Shown in pieces: positions 7,110 to 13,412 of a stretch of DNA of 40,084 nucleotides. The stretch covers positions 1-40,084 of the IMG/VR virus record IMGVR_UViG_3300032287_002121. The stretch is one strand, 5' to 3'. Position 1 is the first letter of the stretch, and each line of letters opens with the position of its first letter. The notes beneath the pieces are model-generated. The model made no database searches and had not been told where the DNA came from. It saw nothing but the letters and a program-made list of their open reading frames with translations. The position numbers and the translations under genes are program-made. The DNA is from a virus.

Positions 7110-7139
7110 CAAATATAAGAATATATTTGATAAATCCAA
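7110..7139 (-). promoter_or_regulatory. Bacteroidota-type promoter (TTG-N19-TATATTTG)
   Basis: On the minus strand TTG (7139-7137) is separated by exactly 19 bases from TATATTTG (7117-7110), an exact match to the Bacteroidota TTG / TAnnTTTG consensus. The start codon of the 96-residue gene follows 4 bases later, so the transcript would have essentially no 5' leader. It is the best promoter match in the window. Confidence 0.7.
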
Positions 7140-7167
7140 AACAATATTGAAAAAAATTAAAAAATAA

Positions 7168-8766
7168 TTAAGCCATACTGCTAACAATCTTCTCAATCTT
7201 TCTACCTCCTTGAGCTATTAAACTGTTAGCAGAGGCACTTGACGAACTCCAATTTTTCCTTGTATCAACAGCAATTCTTAACAATTCTTTAGGGTCAGTT
7301 ACCCCTTCCGCAACTTTTTGATTTATAACCTTTGCAAATCTTTGAAACCAACCTGGTCCATTCCATACAGCATATGCAAAATTAAAGGTTAACCCAACAT
7401 CAGACATTACAATTTTTCTAGCATCTTCGCTCATATATCTACCTAAATAATCTTCAAAATTAGGTTTCATAATCTCAGCAATTTTAGCTTTTAATTGGGG
7501 AGCTAAACTACCTCCCATATAATTCCAAGGCCATTTTTGTCTTGCGTTTTCCGCATCAATAAGTGCCCAAAATTCTCTACCTGCAGCAGTTGATTCAGTC
7601 TTACCTGCTTTTCTATCCATCCCGAACATAGTCTCGCCAGATGCCCCATATCTCGAATCCTTAACCCTACCGTCTTGTAACATATCAGGATGATAATATC
7701 CACCTTCAAGGTTGTCCACAATAATGTCAATAATTCTATTAAAGTCAGTTGCTGCAACACCTTCTAATGAAACGTTTGCACCACCACCTCTTAAACCAAC
7801 TTTAGAAGCATTAGTTAATTTTGATATATCTTCTTTTGTGATATTTTTAAGTTTAAGAAGTTCAATCATTTTAAGTAACATCTCCTTTGATGCTTTAACC
7901 ATTGATAGTGATGATGAACCACCAGTGGATGATGAACCTCCGGTTGCATTTGTTAATCCTGCCGCATAATCCGCTAGGTTACCACTTGAAAGGGCGACGT
8001 GAACGTGAGATGGCATACCCGGTAGAGTCATAATTTTACCAATTACATCACCCTCTTTAACACTATCTCCTTTTTGTACACTACCTTCAATATGTGTGTA
8101 GAATACATCGGGTTTACCGTCAGTACTTTGAACTTTTATTTGGTCCCCATAGATTTTCTTAACCCCTCTTTTCTTCATCGTACCGTCACCCTTAACGAAT
8201 CCAACAACGGTACCATTAGTTAAAGAACGAACGTCAGTACCAACAGGTGCTGCGACATCCCAAGCATTATTATTCGCCCAACCAGGTGCACTATGTGTAC
8301 CTTGACGAGGTCTACCTATAATACCTGAACTTGAACCTACTAAACTAACTGCTTCGTTAACGGTTGTGCCTGATTGAGTATTGGTGCTACCTGATGTTAC
8401 ATAATCTTTTGTAAACTTTTGAACTGCAGCTGCAGTTTCAGGACCAAATAAACCATCAATACCATAATTTGGTAATTCGTATCCTAATAATTTTAAACCG
8501 ATTTGCATCGATTCAACCTCATTTTTAAATGATATTGAACCTTTTTCTTGTTGAGTAATTCCTTCACCAGCCGCAGCCTTCTCTAATGTTTCATAGAAGT
8601 TAGCCAGGTCATCCTTCACAGTGTCTGCTTTCTTTGGGTCAGCGTTGTTTTGAGTTGTACCTGTAGTTGAAGCTACTTCCATTACCTTACCCAATAAATC
8701 TTCCGATAGTACTCCGTAAGTTAATGTATGTATTCTTGTAATCTCCTCAAGTAATGTTCTTTTCAT
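7168..8766 (-). CDS. Three-domain cell-wall hydrolase (PG-binding, M23, lysozyme-like)
   Basis: A 532-residue protein when started at ATG 8766 (MKRTLLEEITRIH); a TTG 18 bases upstream is less likely. Residues about 82-118 form a peptidoglycan-binding type 1 repeat (LKLLGYELPNYGIDGLFGPE). Residues about 155-262 look like an M23 endopeptidase, with D170 and the H254-V-H256 zinc motif, but Asn166 stands where the first zinc His is usual. Residues about 341-530 contain LEGGYYHPDM and AYAVWNGPGWFQRF, resembling a GH108-type muramidase with E354 as candidate acid. A Gly-Ser linker (276-288) joins the last two. It lacks a signal peptide, so it is either a tail-associated lysin or a holin-dependent endolysin. 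A TATTTATA element lies 5 bases before the ATG. Confidence 0.85.
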   Translation of the reverse strand: MKRTLLEEITRIHTLTYGVLSEDLLGKVMEVASTTGTTQNNADPKKADTVKDDLANFYETLEKAAAGEGITQQEKGSISFKNEVESMQIGLKLLGYELPNYGIDGLFGPETAAAVQKFTKDYVTSGSTNTQSGTTVNEAVSLVGSSSGIIGRPRQGTHSAPGWANNNAWDVAAPVGTDVRSLTNGTVVGFVKGDGTMKKRGVKKIYGDQIKVQSTDGKPDVFYTHIEGSVQKGDSVKEGDVIGKIMTLPGMPSHVHVALSSGNLADYAAGLTNATGGSSSTGGSSSLSMVKASKEMLLKMIELLKLKNITKEDISKLTNASKVGLRGGGANVSLEGVAATDFNRIIDIIVDNLEGGYYHPDMLQDGRVKDSRYGASGETMFGMDRKAGKTESTAAGREFWALIDAENARQKWPWNYMGGSLAPQLKAKIAEIMKPNFEDYLGRYMSEDARKIVMSDVGLTFNFAYAVWNGPGWFQRFAKVINQKVAEGVTDPKELLRIAVDTRKNWSSSSASANSLIAQGGRKIEKIVSSMA

Positions 8767-8793
8767 AATAATATAAATATGCAAACATTACAA

Positions 8794-8997
8794 TTAATAC
8801 CCATAATGAGAATCCATATTTCTCTTATGTTGTTGTTTAGGTTTTTCAGGTTTCCCGATATTCCAATCTAAGAAATCTTCCCCTTTATAATCGGGGTGAT
8901 TCTTTTGCATATAATCAATACCTCTCACCCAAAAAAATGCGATGATTGCTGCCAATCCAAAACTGCAACCAATTCCAATTAAATAACTTTCCATCAT
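8794..8997 (-). CDS. Small membrane protein
   Basis: A 67-residue protein. Residues about 4-24 (SYLIGIGCSFGLAAIIAFFW) form one membrane helix, followed by a charged tail rich in Lys, His and Asp (HPDYKGEDF and later NMDSHYGY). No family recognised. ATG codons at 8997 and 8994 are both possible; the first overlaps the TGA of the HAD gene in an ATGA junction, so translation is probably coupled to it. The gap to the wall hydrolase gene is short, so a role in lysis is conceivable but unproven. Confidence 0.6.
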   Translation of the reverse strand: MMESYLIGIGCSFGLAAIIAFFWVRGIDYMQKNHPDYKGEDFLDWNIGKPEKPKQQHKRNMDSHYGY

Positions 8998-9590
8998 TTG
9001 TTTTCTGTTAAGTAGTTTAAAATTTTCTCTTTAATACCTGATTGTTTTATCCCCTCAGTTCTTCTAGTTGTTAGAACAAAATTGGTTAATCCCCAATCCA
9101 TTTCCATATCACCCCACGATTCGTGAACTTGGGAGATACCCATATTCAAATCATCAACTGCAACCCAATGAGTAATCTCAGGATGGTCGTGTAGATACTG
9201 AGTAATTTCAATTGAACGCTCCTGTTCTAACATCCATCTTGGTGACCACGCAAATGTGTGTTCATTATAACAAGTGCAATCGGATACACTTTTGGTGAAT
9301 CCTATCGGTTTCTTTATGATTCCTTGTGATTCATAATACTCACCCATCTCCTCAACATTTGCCCACTTTTTCCAATCAGACGAAACGACAATTTCAGCAT
9401 CGGTTTCTTCCAATATTTCATTTAATACTCCGATAGCTTTCTTATTAAAATTATCAAATCTCGCATCGACCGGTAAAGATTGAACAGATTGACTCAACTT
9501 GCGTTTTGCCTTTTGTTGTTTTTTAACTCTACCTCCCCACTCAGTTGATAAACATATCACACCATCGTGGTCAAGAAATATTACCTTCAT
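8994..9590 (-). CDS. HAD-family phosphatase of the RNA-repair-associated type
   Basis: A 198-residue protein with the HAD motif I D7-H-D9-G-V (FLDHDGV), motif II VVSSDWKKW and a late acidic motif VAVDDLNMG. Those features and the overall size match the HAD domain found in Swiss-army-knife RNA repair proteins and in many phage genomes. A cap-like segment (about 95-140) contains two Cys. The predicted reaction is hydrolysis of a phosphate monoester through an aspartyl-phosphate, possibly an RNA 3'-phosphate. The ligase, kinase and metallophosphoesterase genes are about 8 kb away, so a joint role is inference. Its start overlaps the previous gene by 20 bases. Confidence 0.72.
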   Translation of the reverse strand: MKVIFLDHDGVICLSTEWGGRVKKQQKAKRKLSQSVQSLPVDARFDNFNKKAIGVLNEILEETDAEIVVSSDWKKWANVEEMGEYYESQGIIKKPIGFTKSVSDCTCYNEHTFAWSPRWMLEQERSIEITQYLHDHPEITHWVAVDDLNMGISQVHESWGDMEMDWGLTNFVLTTRRTEGIKQSGIKEKILNYLTENK

Positions 9591-9906
9591 TTTTCCTTCC
9601 TTTAAACATTAATCTAAATGTACTAAAAATTCCCAACAACATAAAAATTTGTACGGGCCAAAATGGTAAATTATGTAACTCGTGTAACATCCAAAAGATG
9701 TTCATAAAAACCCAAGACATCAATGTTAGGTTACTTTCCCTACCATTCTTTTCCTTTATAAAAATATAAATTGTGATGATTGACGTAGGGATAACCATAA
9801 ATGTTGCCATCCACGTAAATTTTAGGCACCAAAATATATCTTTAAACAACCACGAAATTACGTGAATTTCTTGTATATTCCAAATTATTTTAGGATATCT
9901 AGTCAA
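9571..9906 (-). CDS. Membrane protein, likely TTG start
   Basis: A hydrophobic protein of about 111 residues with three likely membrane helices: around WLFKDIFWCLKFTWMATF, MVIPTSIITIYIFI, and FMNIFWMLHELHNLPFWP running into a last helix ending IFSTFRLMF. The WLFKD-x(2)-WCL pattern is familiar from small Bacteroidota membrane proteins. The first in-frame ATG (9969) would overlap the upstream gene by 71 bases and add a non-hydrophobic stretch that looks like out-of-frame reading, so TTG at 9906, which overlaps by 8 bases, is preferred. Function is unknown. Confidence 0.55.
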   Translation of the reverse strand: MTRYPKIIWNIQEIHVISWLFKDIFWCLKFTWMATFMVIPTSIITIYIFIKEKNGRESNLTLMSWVFMNIFWMLHELHNLPFWPVQIFMLLGIFSTFRLMFKGRKNEGNIS

Positions 9907-10315
9907 TATATTCTGGTTGGGGTGTCCATTTACCTTCAGATGTAATGGCTGGAGAGTTATTTCTATCAATCATAACCCACTCCGCCTCAACAATTCCCCA
10001 AGGTTCAAACTGCTCCATAACGTCTTGTAATGTGAAACATTTACAACTGTAAATGTCAAATTGAGCCATTGCGGGTTGGTGGTGGTCCCAAATATGTATC
10101 GATGAGTGTGATGTTGCTAGAGTTACTGTACCTGTTAAACCTTCATTACCCGGAAAGTCTACATAGACACTTGTTGGTCCACCAACAACCTCCATCTTGA
10201 CTTTGTGAACTAAGTCAATAAACCATTTATTTAAAACTTCTACCTCTTTAGGGGGATTCTTAATCCAAATCTTCATTAAAAGATGTTGGTGGTAGGGTTC
10301 AAACTTTTCAATCAT
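9899..10315 (-). CDS. speD: S-adenosylmethionine decarboxylase-like protein (SpeD family)
   Basis: A 138-residue protein, close to the length of bacterial and archaeal SpeD proenzymes. Residues 68-77 (TSHSSIHIWD) line up with the ESHxSIHTWPE motif: Ser69 would be the pyruvoyl precursor and His74 the conserved His. DIYSCKC at 87-93 corresponds to the DVFTCG segment carrying the catalytic Cys. GGPTSVYVDFPGNEGLTG resembles the strand before the cleavage site. The enzyme would make decarboxylated AdoMet for spermidine synthesis. The usual Glu before the Ser is Thr here and there is a two-residue insertion before the Cys, so activity is not certain. No SpeE or SpeA gene adjoins it. Confidence 0.7.
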   Translation of the reverse strand: MIEKFEPYHQHLLMKIWIKNPPKEVEVLNKWFIDLVHKVKMEVVGGPTSVYVDFPGNEGLTGTVTLATSHSSIHIWDHHQPAMAQFDIYSCKCFTLQDVMEQFEPWGIVEAEWVMIDRNNSPAITSEGKWTPQPEYID

Positions 10316-10358
10316 ATATGTCTTTTTACATTACATATATATAACGAAATTTGTATTT

Positions 10359-11036
10359 TTATAAGAATTTTTTAAAATTTCTAATAAATTCTTTTTCGTA
10401 CTTTTTTAGTTCTTTGGTGTCTAATCCGTTATATAAACCGGTTGACATAAACGCATTAATCTCATCATCAATAATCTTCTTATCATCCACATATCCCATC
10501 TTCGTTAATTTCTTTTTTAACTTTTCGTAGTGAGATGGTTTTATGTTATTAATAAGTTTATCAACCGATTTTTTATATGCTTTATTAGTATAATATAATC
10601 CGTGTGCAATTTCGTGGTCTAAAGTTTTCAGGTCTTTACTACTGGCACCAATCAAATACCAATCACATCTTGTGCCACTATTCTTTTCCATTGAGTCATT
10701 TGCACAATAGAAATAAATGTCGTTCATAATATGGTCGTATTCGGTTTCTTTATAAAAAGTATCCACTCCTCTTTCCACTACATTGCTTGGGATGTTATAA
10801 CCTGACCAATCTTCAGGATATGTGAATACCCTCTTCTTCCAAGCACTTTTATAGAATCTCATATACTCCATCCAACTGAATTTTTTACCTCTAAATTCTT
10901 TATATGGAGATTCGTAAAATTCTTGATAACGGCAAAATAACATTGCTCTGTCATAGTCATCATCGACTAATGCACAATAAATTCTTGGTTTAATTTCTTT
11001 AACTTTCCCTTTGACTAAAGGATGTTTAATTTTCAT
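10359..11036 (-). CDS. Putative zinc metallopeptidase with HExxH motif
   Basis: A 225-residue protein whose one clear motif is HEIAH at 141-145 within LDHEIAHGLYY, the zinc-binding and catalytic motif of gluzincin- and metzincin-type peptidases. A conserved-looking third ligand is not obvious, though Glu residues follow in a helical Lys-rich segment (about 150-215). The N-terminal half is aromatic and basic with several Tyr-Trp pairs. It has no signal peptide, so it would act in the cytoplasm or virion. Function otherwise unknown. It starts one base into the stop of the upstream gene (TAATG). Confidence 0.55.
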   Translation of the reverse strand: MKIKHPLVKGKVKEIKPRIYCALVDDDYDRAMLFCRYQEFYESPYKEFRGKKFSWMEYMRFYKSAWKKRVFTYPEDWSGYNIPSNVVERGVDTFYKETEYDHIMNDIYFYCANDSMEKNSGTRCDWYLIGASSKDLKTLDHEIAHGLYYTNKAYKKSVDKLINNIKPSHYEKLKKKLTKMGYVDDKKIIDDEINAFMSTGLYNGLDTKELKKYEKEFIRNFKKFL

Positions 11037-11455
11037 TATATAAGTAAATTTGTGATGTCGTTACCATCCTTATATATGTCAAGATACCCCACGACTTTGG
11101 GTATCTTATTATTATTCTCAAACTCAGTTGTTTTCGGCATCATACCAACAACCCATTCAGGTTCTTCAATCTTTTTTAGATTGAATGAAAAAATACCTCG
11201 AGGTGTTGAGTTGATGTAATATACGGACCCTTTTTGAATTAGGGAATCCCATTTTATTTTTTCTATCAATAAATCAGAATAATCCGCTCGTCTACATTTT
11301 AACTCATAGATTTTTTTTCTTTGAGTACTAAACGCGTCCGTCGGATTATACTGGTCAGTCTTTTCCAAATCAGGAATCAACTTAGTTTTAAGAAGATTAA
11401 AAAGTTTTTCTTCGTTTAAATTGATAAGAAGTCTTTTCTTTTCAATTGATAACAT
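11036..11455 (-). CDS. Possible PD-(D/E)xK nuclease-like protein
   Basis: A 139-residue protein. Asp40 in NPTDAFS is followed 11 residues later by E51-L52-K53 in KKIYELKCRR, which matches the D...(D/E)-x-K core of PD-(D/E)xK nucleases, with a helix (YSDLLIEKIKWDSL) after it as expected for the fold. The N-terminal 35 residues are helical and charged. If correct it would cut or process DNA. The motif is short and the call is tentative. Neighbours are unknown small genes in a tight run, with TAATG junctions at both ends. Confidence 0.45.
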   Translation of the reverse strand: MLSIEKKRLLINLNEEKLFNLLKTKLIPDLEKTDQYNPTDAFSTQRKKIYELKCRRADYSDLLIEKIKWDSLIQKGSVYYINSTPRGIFSFNLKKIEEPEWVVGMMPKTTEFENNNKIPKVVGYLDIYKDGNDITNLLI

Positions 11456-11736
11456 TAACGCAAATGTTTGAATTTATCTCCCAAGTTATTGATGAAGTTT
11501 TCTTCTTCAATTGAAAGTAAATCTCTACACTTAGCTAACTTATTAAGACTGTCCCAAAATCTTTGGTCATTGATGTTTGGTCTGCGAACACCATTGTTTC
11601 TACCAGTAGTTTCTGTGGAGGATTGAATATATCCATCTTCTTCTAATATCTCAATTAGTCTATCTCTTTCACTTTTACTACAAGCATCGATAAATTCACT
11701 TGGGTCGATGTCAATTTCGGTATTAAATTCCGGCAT
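11455..11736 (-). CDS. Unknown small acidic protein
   Basis: A 93-residue, strongly acidic protein starting with MPEFNTEIDIDPSEFIDACS and containing RLIEILEEDGYI, both of which predict helices. Similar EIDIDP-x-E-F segments occur in conserved hypothetical proteins of Bacteroidota phages, from general familiarity. No catalytic residues are evident. It shares an overlapping base with the next gene and lies 4 bases from the preceding one, so it belongs to the same transcript as the putative nuclease. Confidence 0.65.
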   Translation of the reverse strand: MPEFNTEIDIDPSEFIDACSKSERDRLIEILEEDGYIQSSTETTGRNNGVRRPNINDQRFWDSLNKLAKCRDLLSIEEENFINNLGDKFKHLR

Positions 11737-11740
11737 ACTA

Positions 11741-11932
11741 TTATTTTTTAGTTTCTATCAAAATGGATTTTAATGAATCCGCTTTCTTTAAATCCACTTC
11801 TTTAACAATGTTAACATTTTTCTCAGCTCTTAATTTAGCTAATTCTTTTTGTTGGAAGAAACAGATAATCAACAAAGCAATTGCACCACCCATTGTGATA
11901 TTCTTTTGATTATTTTTAATAAATTCTATCAT
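11741..11932 (-). CDS. Small single-helix membrane protein
   Basis: A 63-residue protein from ATG 11932 (MIEFIKNNQKN). One membrane helix (about residues 14-26, GGAIALLIICFF) is followed by a Lys-rich amphipathic helix containing KELAKLRAEKN and KKADSLKSI, which may be a short coiled coil. A TTG at 11959 would add nine residues but overlaps the previous gene more. The layout, short cytoplasmic tail then helix then long charged tail, is shared with other small proteins in this window. Function unknown. Confidence 0.55.
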   Translation of the reverse strand: MIEFIKNNQKNITMGGAIALLIICFFQQKELAKLRAEKNVNIVKEVDLKKADSLKSILIETKK

Positions 11933-11942
11933 ACTATTTTTT

Positions 11943-12104
11943 TTATAACTCTTCAACAATCCCTAGCAATTCCGCTAATCCCAATAGGATTGCAGTGTTA
12001 CCAAATTGCTCGTTAAATAAAAACCAACAAGCGGTTAATCTTAACACACTCTTGAATAAACTTATCCAAAAATGTGAATTACTTTTTGATTCTTTTGGCT
12101 GCAT
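11943..12104 (-). CDS. 53-residue hydrophobic protein
   Basis: A short gene read directly: ATG at 12104 and TAA at 11943-11945. The protein begins MQPKESKSNSHFWISLFKS and continues as an almost uninterrupted hydrophobic stretch (VLRLTACWFLFNEQFG, then NTAILLGLAELLGIVEEL). It probably lies in or on the membrane. The start overlaps the upstream gene by 26 bases and the stop falls 10 bases before the ATG of the next gene, fitting the tight operon. It resembles small holin-like or host-targeting phage proteins only in composition. Confidence 0.5.
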   Translation of the reverse strand: MQPKESKSNSHFWISLFKSVLRLTACWFLFNEQFGNTAILLGLAELLGIVEEL

Positions 12105-12345
12105 TTGTTTTCTTTTTAAAACTTTTTTTCAATGTATAAATTATCTCATCAACCTCATTGACTGCCATCCCAAGACCAAGTGAAACTTCACTTGATAGTT
12201 GGAAATTTTCGTTATCTCCAAGTTTAAGATATCTTAAAGATTCTTTACGAAAACCTGATGCTTGTCTTTTAAGGTCTTCTTTTTTGTTTCTTAACTCCGC
12301 ATATACTTTGTTAAGAGTTCTTTGGTCGTAAGTAAGTGCTTTCAT
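12079..12345 (-). CDS. Unknown helical basic protein
   Basis: An 88-residue protein predicted to be almost all helix: MKALTYDQRTLNKVYAEL, then charged segments, then VDEIIYTLKKSFKKK and a basic C-terminus ending AAKRIKK. Net charge is strongly positive, so nucleic-acid binding or virion packaging are possible, without a specific motif. It begins the run of small genes downstream of the cytosine methyltransferase gene and is separated from it by 17 bases. Confidence 0.6.
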   Translation of the reverse strand: MKALTYDQRTLNKVYAELRNKKEDLKRQASGFRKESLRYLKLGDNENFQLSSEVSLGLGMAVNEVDEIIYTLKKSFKKKTNAAKRIKK

Positions 12346-12362
12346 AATAAAAATATATTAAA

Positions 12363-13316
12363 TTATTTTGAAGATTCCAAATAATTGTGAATAAAATTTA
12401 TTCTTTGACCAATCCAATACATAACATTAACTGTCATTGAATTACCCACTGCACCTTTTACATTGGAATAACTTGGTTTTTTTCCGTTGATTTCAAAATC
12501 TAAATAACCATCGGGAAAACCTTGTAATCTTTCTAGTTCTCTTTCAGTAAATGTTCTGATACCTTTATCATCCACCCAATAGTTTGCGGTGGATACTTTA
12601 CCAAACCCATCAACCAATGTTCTCGCGTAGGATTTAGTTACCGTACCAGCGAGTTTAATTTGTCCGAGAATATTTTTGGTGTAGTCATCCCTCTTGAGTT
12701 TATTCTTTTCTTCAACGCTTTCAAAACATCCTTCTTCAAATAATACTGAGAATGGGACTCTCCAGTCTTTTCCACGATATCCGACAATATAGATTCTTTT
12801 GCGTCGTTGGGGAACTCCGAAGTATTGCGAGTCGAAAACCCTATAAGCGATTGAGTAGTTTTCCCCTTGGACAACCCCTTGTTTTTCGATATCTTCTGGT
12901 CTGAAGTCAACTCCTGTAAAAGAGGAGATGATTTCACATAAGGCTTTTTTGTGTTGACTTTTAAAAACGCCTTCGACATTTTCCCAAATGAACCACTTAG
13001 GTCGTTTTTCTTTAAGAATTTGTCCATAGCTAAGGGCGATTTGACCACGGATATCATCCATTCCTTTGTTGAGTCCTGCATCGGAAAAAGATTGACAAGG
13101 CGTTCCTCCGACCAATAAGTCGAATTTTGTTTTTTTGTACGTTTCATTCGTGTTGAGTTTAGTAATGTCAGTAAATAAAGGTGTGTTTGGATAGTGATGT
13201 GATAGAACTTGTTGTGGGAACTTTGCAAAGTCACATACACCTTTACATTCCCAACCAAGTGGTGACCAAGCTACAGTTGCCGCTTCGATTCCACTACAGA
13301 CAGATAGGTATTTCAT
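12363..13316 (-). CDS. DNA (cytosine-5) methyltransferase
   Basis: A 317-residue enzyme with the ordered C5-methyltransferase motifs: I (SVCSGIEA at 5-12), IV (GGTPCQSF with catalytic Cys74), VI (WENVEG, Glu112), VIII (QRRKRIYIVG), IX (RELERLQGFPDGY) and X (GAVGNSM near the C-terminus). It transfers a methyl group from AdoMet to C5 of cytosine in a specific DNA site. The target recognition domain (about 195-255) is short and cannot be read for specificity. No cognate endonuclease is adjacent, so it is an orphan, probably protecting phage DNA from host restriction. Confidence 0.95.
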   Translation of the reverse strand: MKYLSVCSGIEAATVAWSPLGWECKGVCDFAKFPQQVLSHHYPNTPLFTDITKLNTNETYKKTKFDLLVGGTPCQSFSDAGLNKGMDDIRGQIALSYGQILKEKRPKWFIWENVEGVFKSQHKKALCEIISSFTGVDFRPEDIEKQGVVQGENYSIAYRVFDSQYFGVPQRRKRIYIVGYRGKDWRVPFSVLFEEGCFESVEEKNKLKRDDYTKNILGQIKLAGTVTKSYARTLVDGFGKVSTANYWVDDKGIRTFTERELERLQGFPDGYLDFEINGKKPSYSNVKGAVGNSMTVNVMYWIGQRINFIHNYLESSK

Positions 13317-13336
13317 TGTGTTATAGTTTAGTTAAA

Positions 13337-13344
13337 CAAATCTA
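13337..13344 (-). promoter_or_regulatory. Promoter -7 element, TAGATTTG
   Basis: On the minus strand TAGATTTG fits the Bacteroidota -7 consensus TAnnTTTG. It lies 20 bases before the ATG of the cytosine methyltransferase gene in a 96-base gap without genes. No TTG is found at the expected -33 position, so the assignment is weak. The rest of the gap is AT-rich with a small inverted repeat (about 13382-13390) and nothing else recognisable. Confidence 0.35.
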
Positions 13345-13412
13345 ACAATAAAAAAATAAAATTGAAAATTTTTTTGAAATCTTTTAAAAGATATTGTATA
13401 ATTAACTGTAAA

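Noticed and set aside
8767-8784. TTG at 8784 as the start of the wall hydrolase
   Set aside because: The ATG at 8766 gives the familiar MKRTLLEE start; the upstream codons fall on the TATTTATA element.
9907-9969. ATG at 9969 as the start of the membrane protein
   Set aside because: It would overlap the SpeD-like gene by 71 bases and give a leader with no membrane character; TTG at 9906 fits better.
12638-13258. Long open frame (206 residues) on the minus strand within the cytosine methyltransferase gene
   Set aside because: The methyltransferase frame has six ordered catalytic motifs over the same bases; the alternative frame is Lys/Ser-rich with no pattern.
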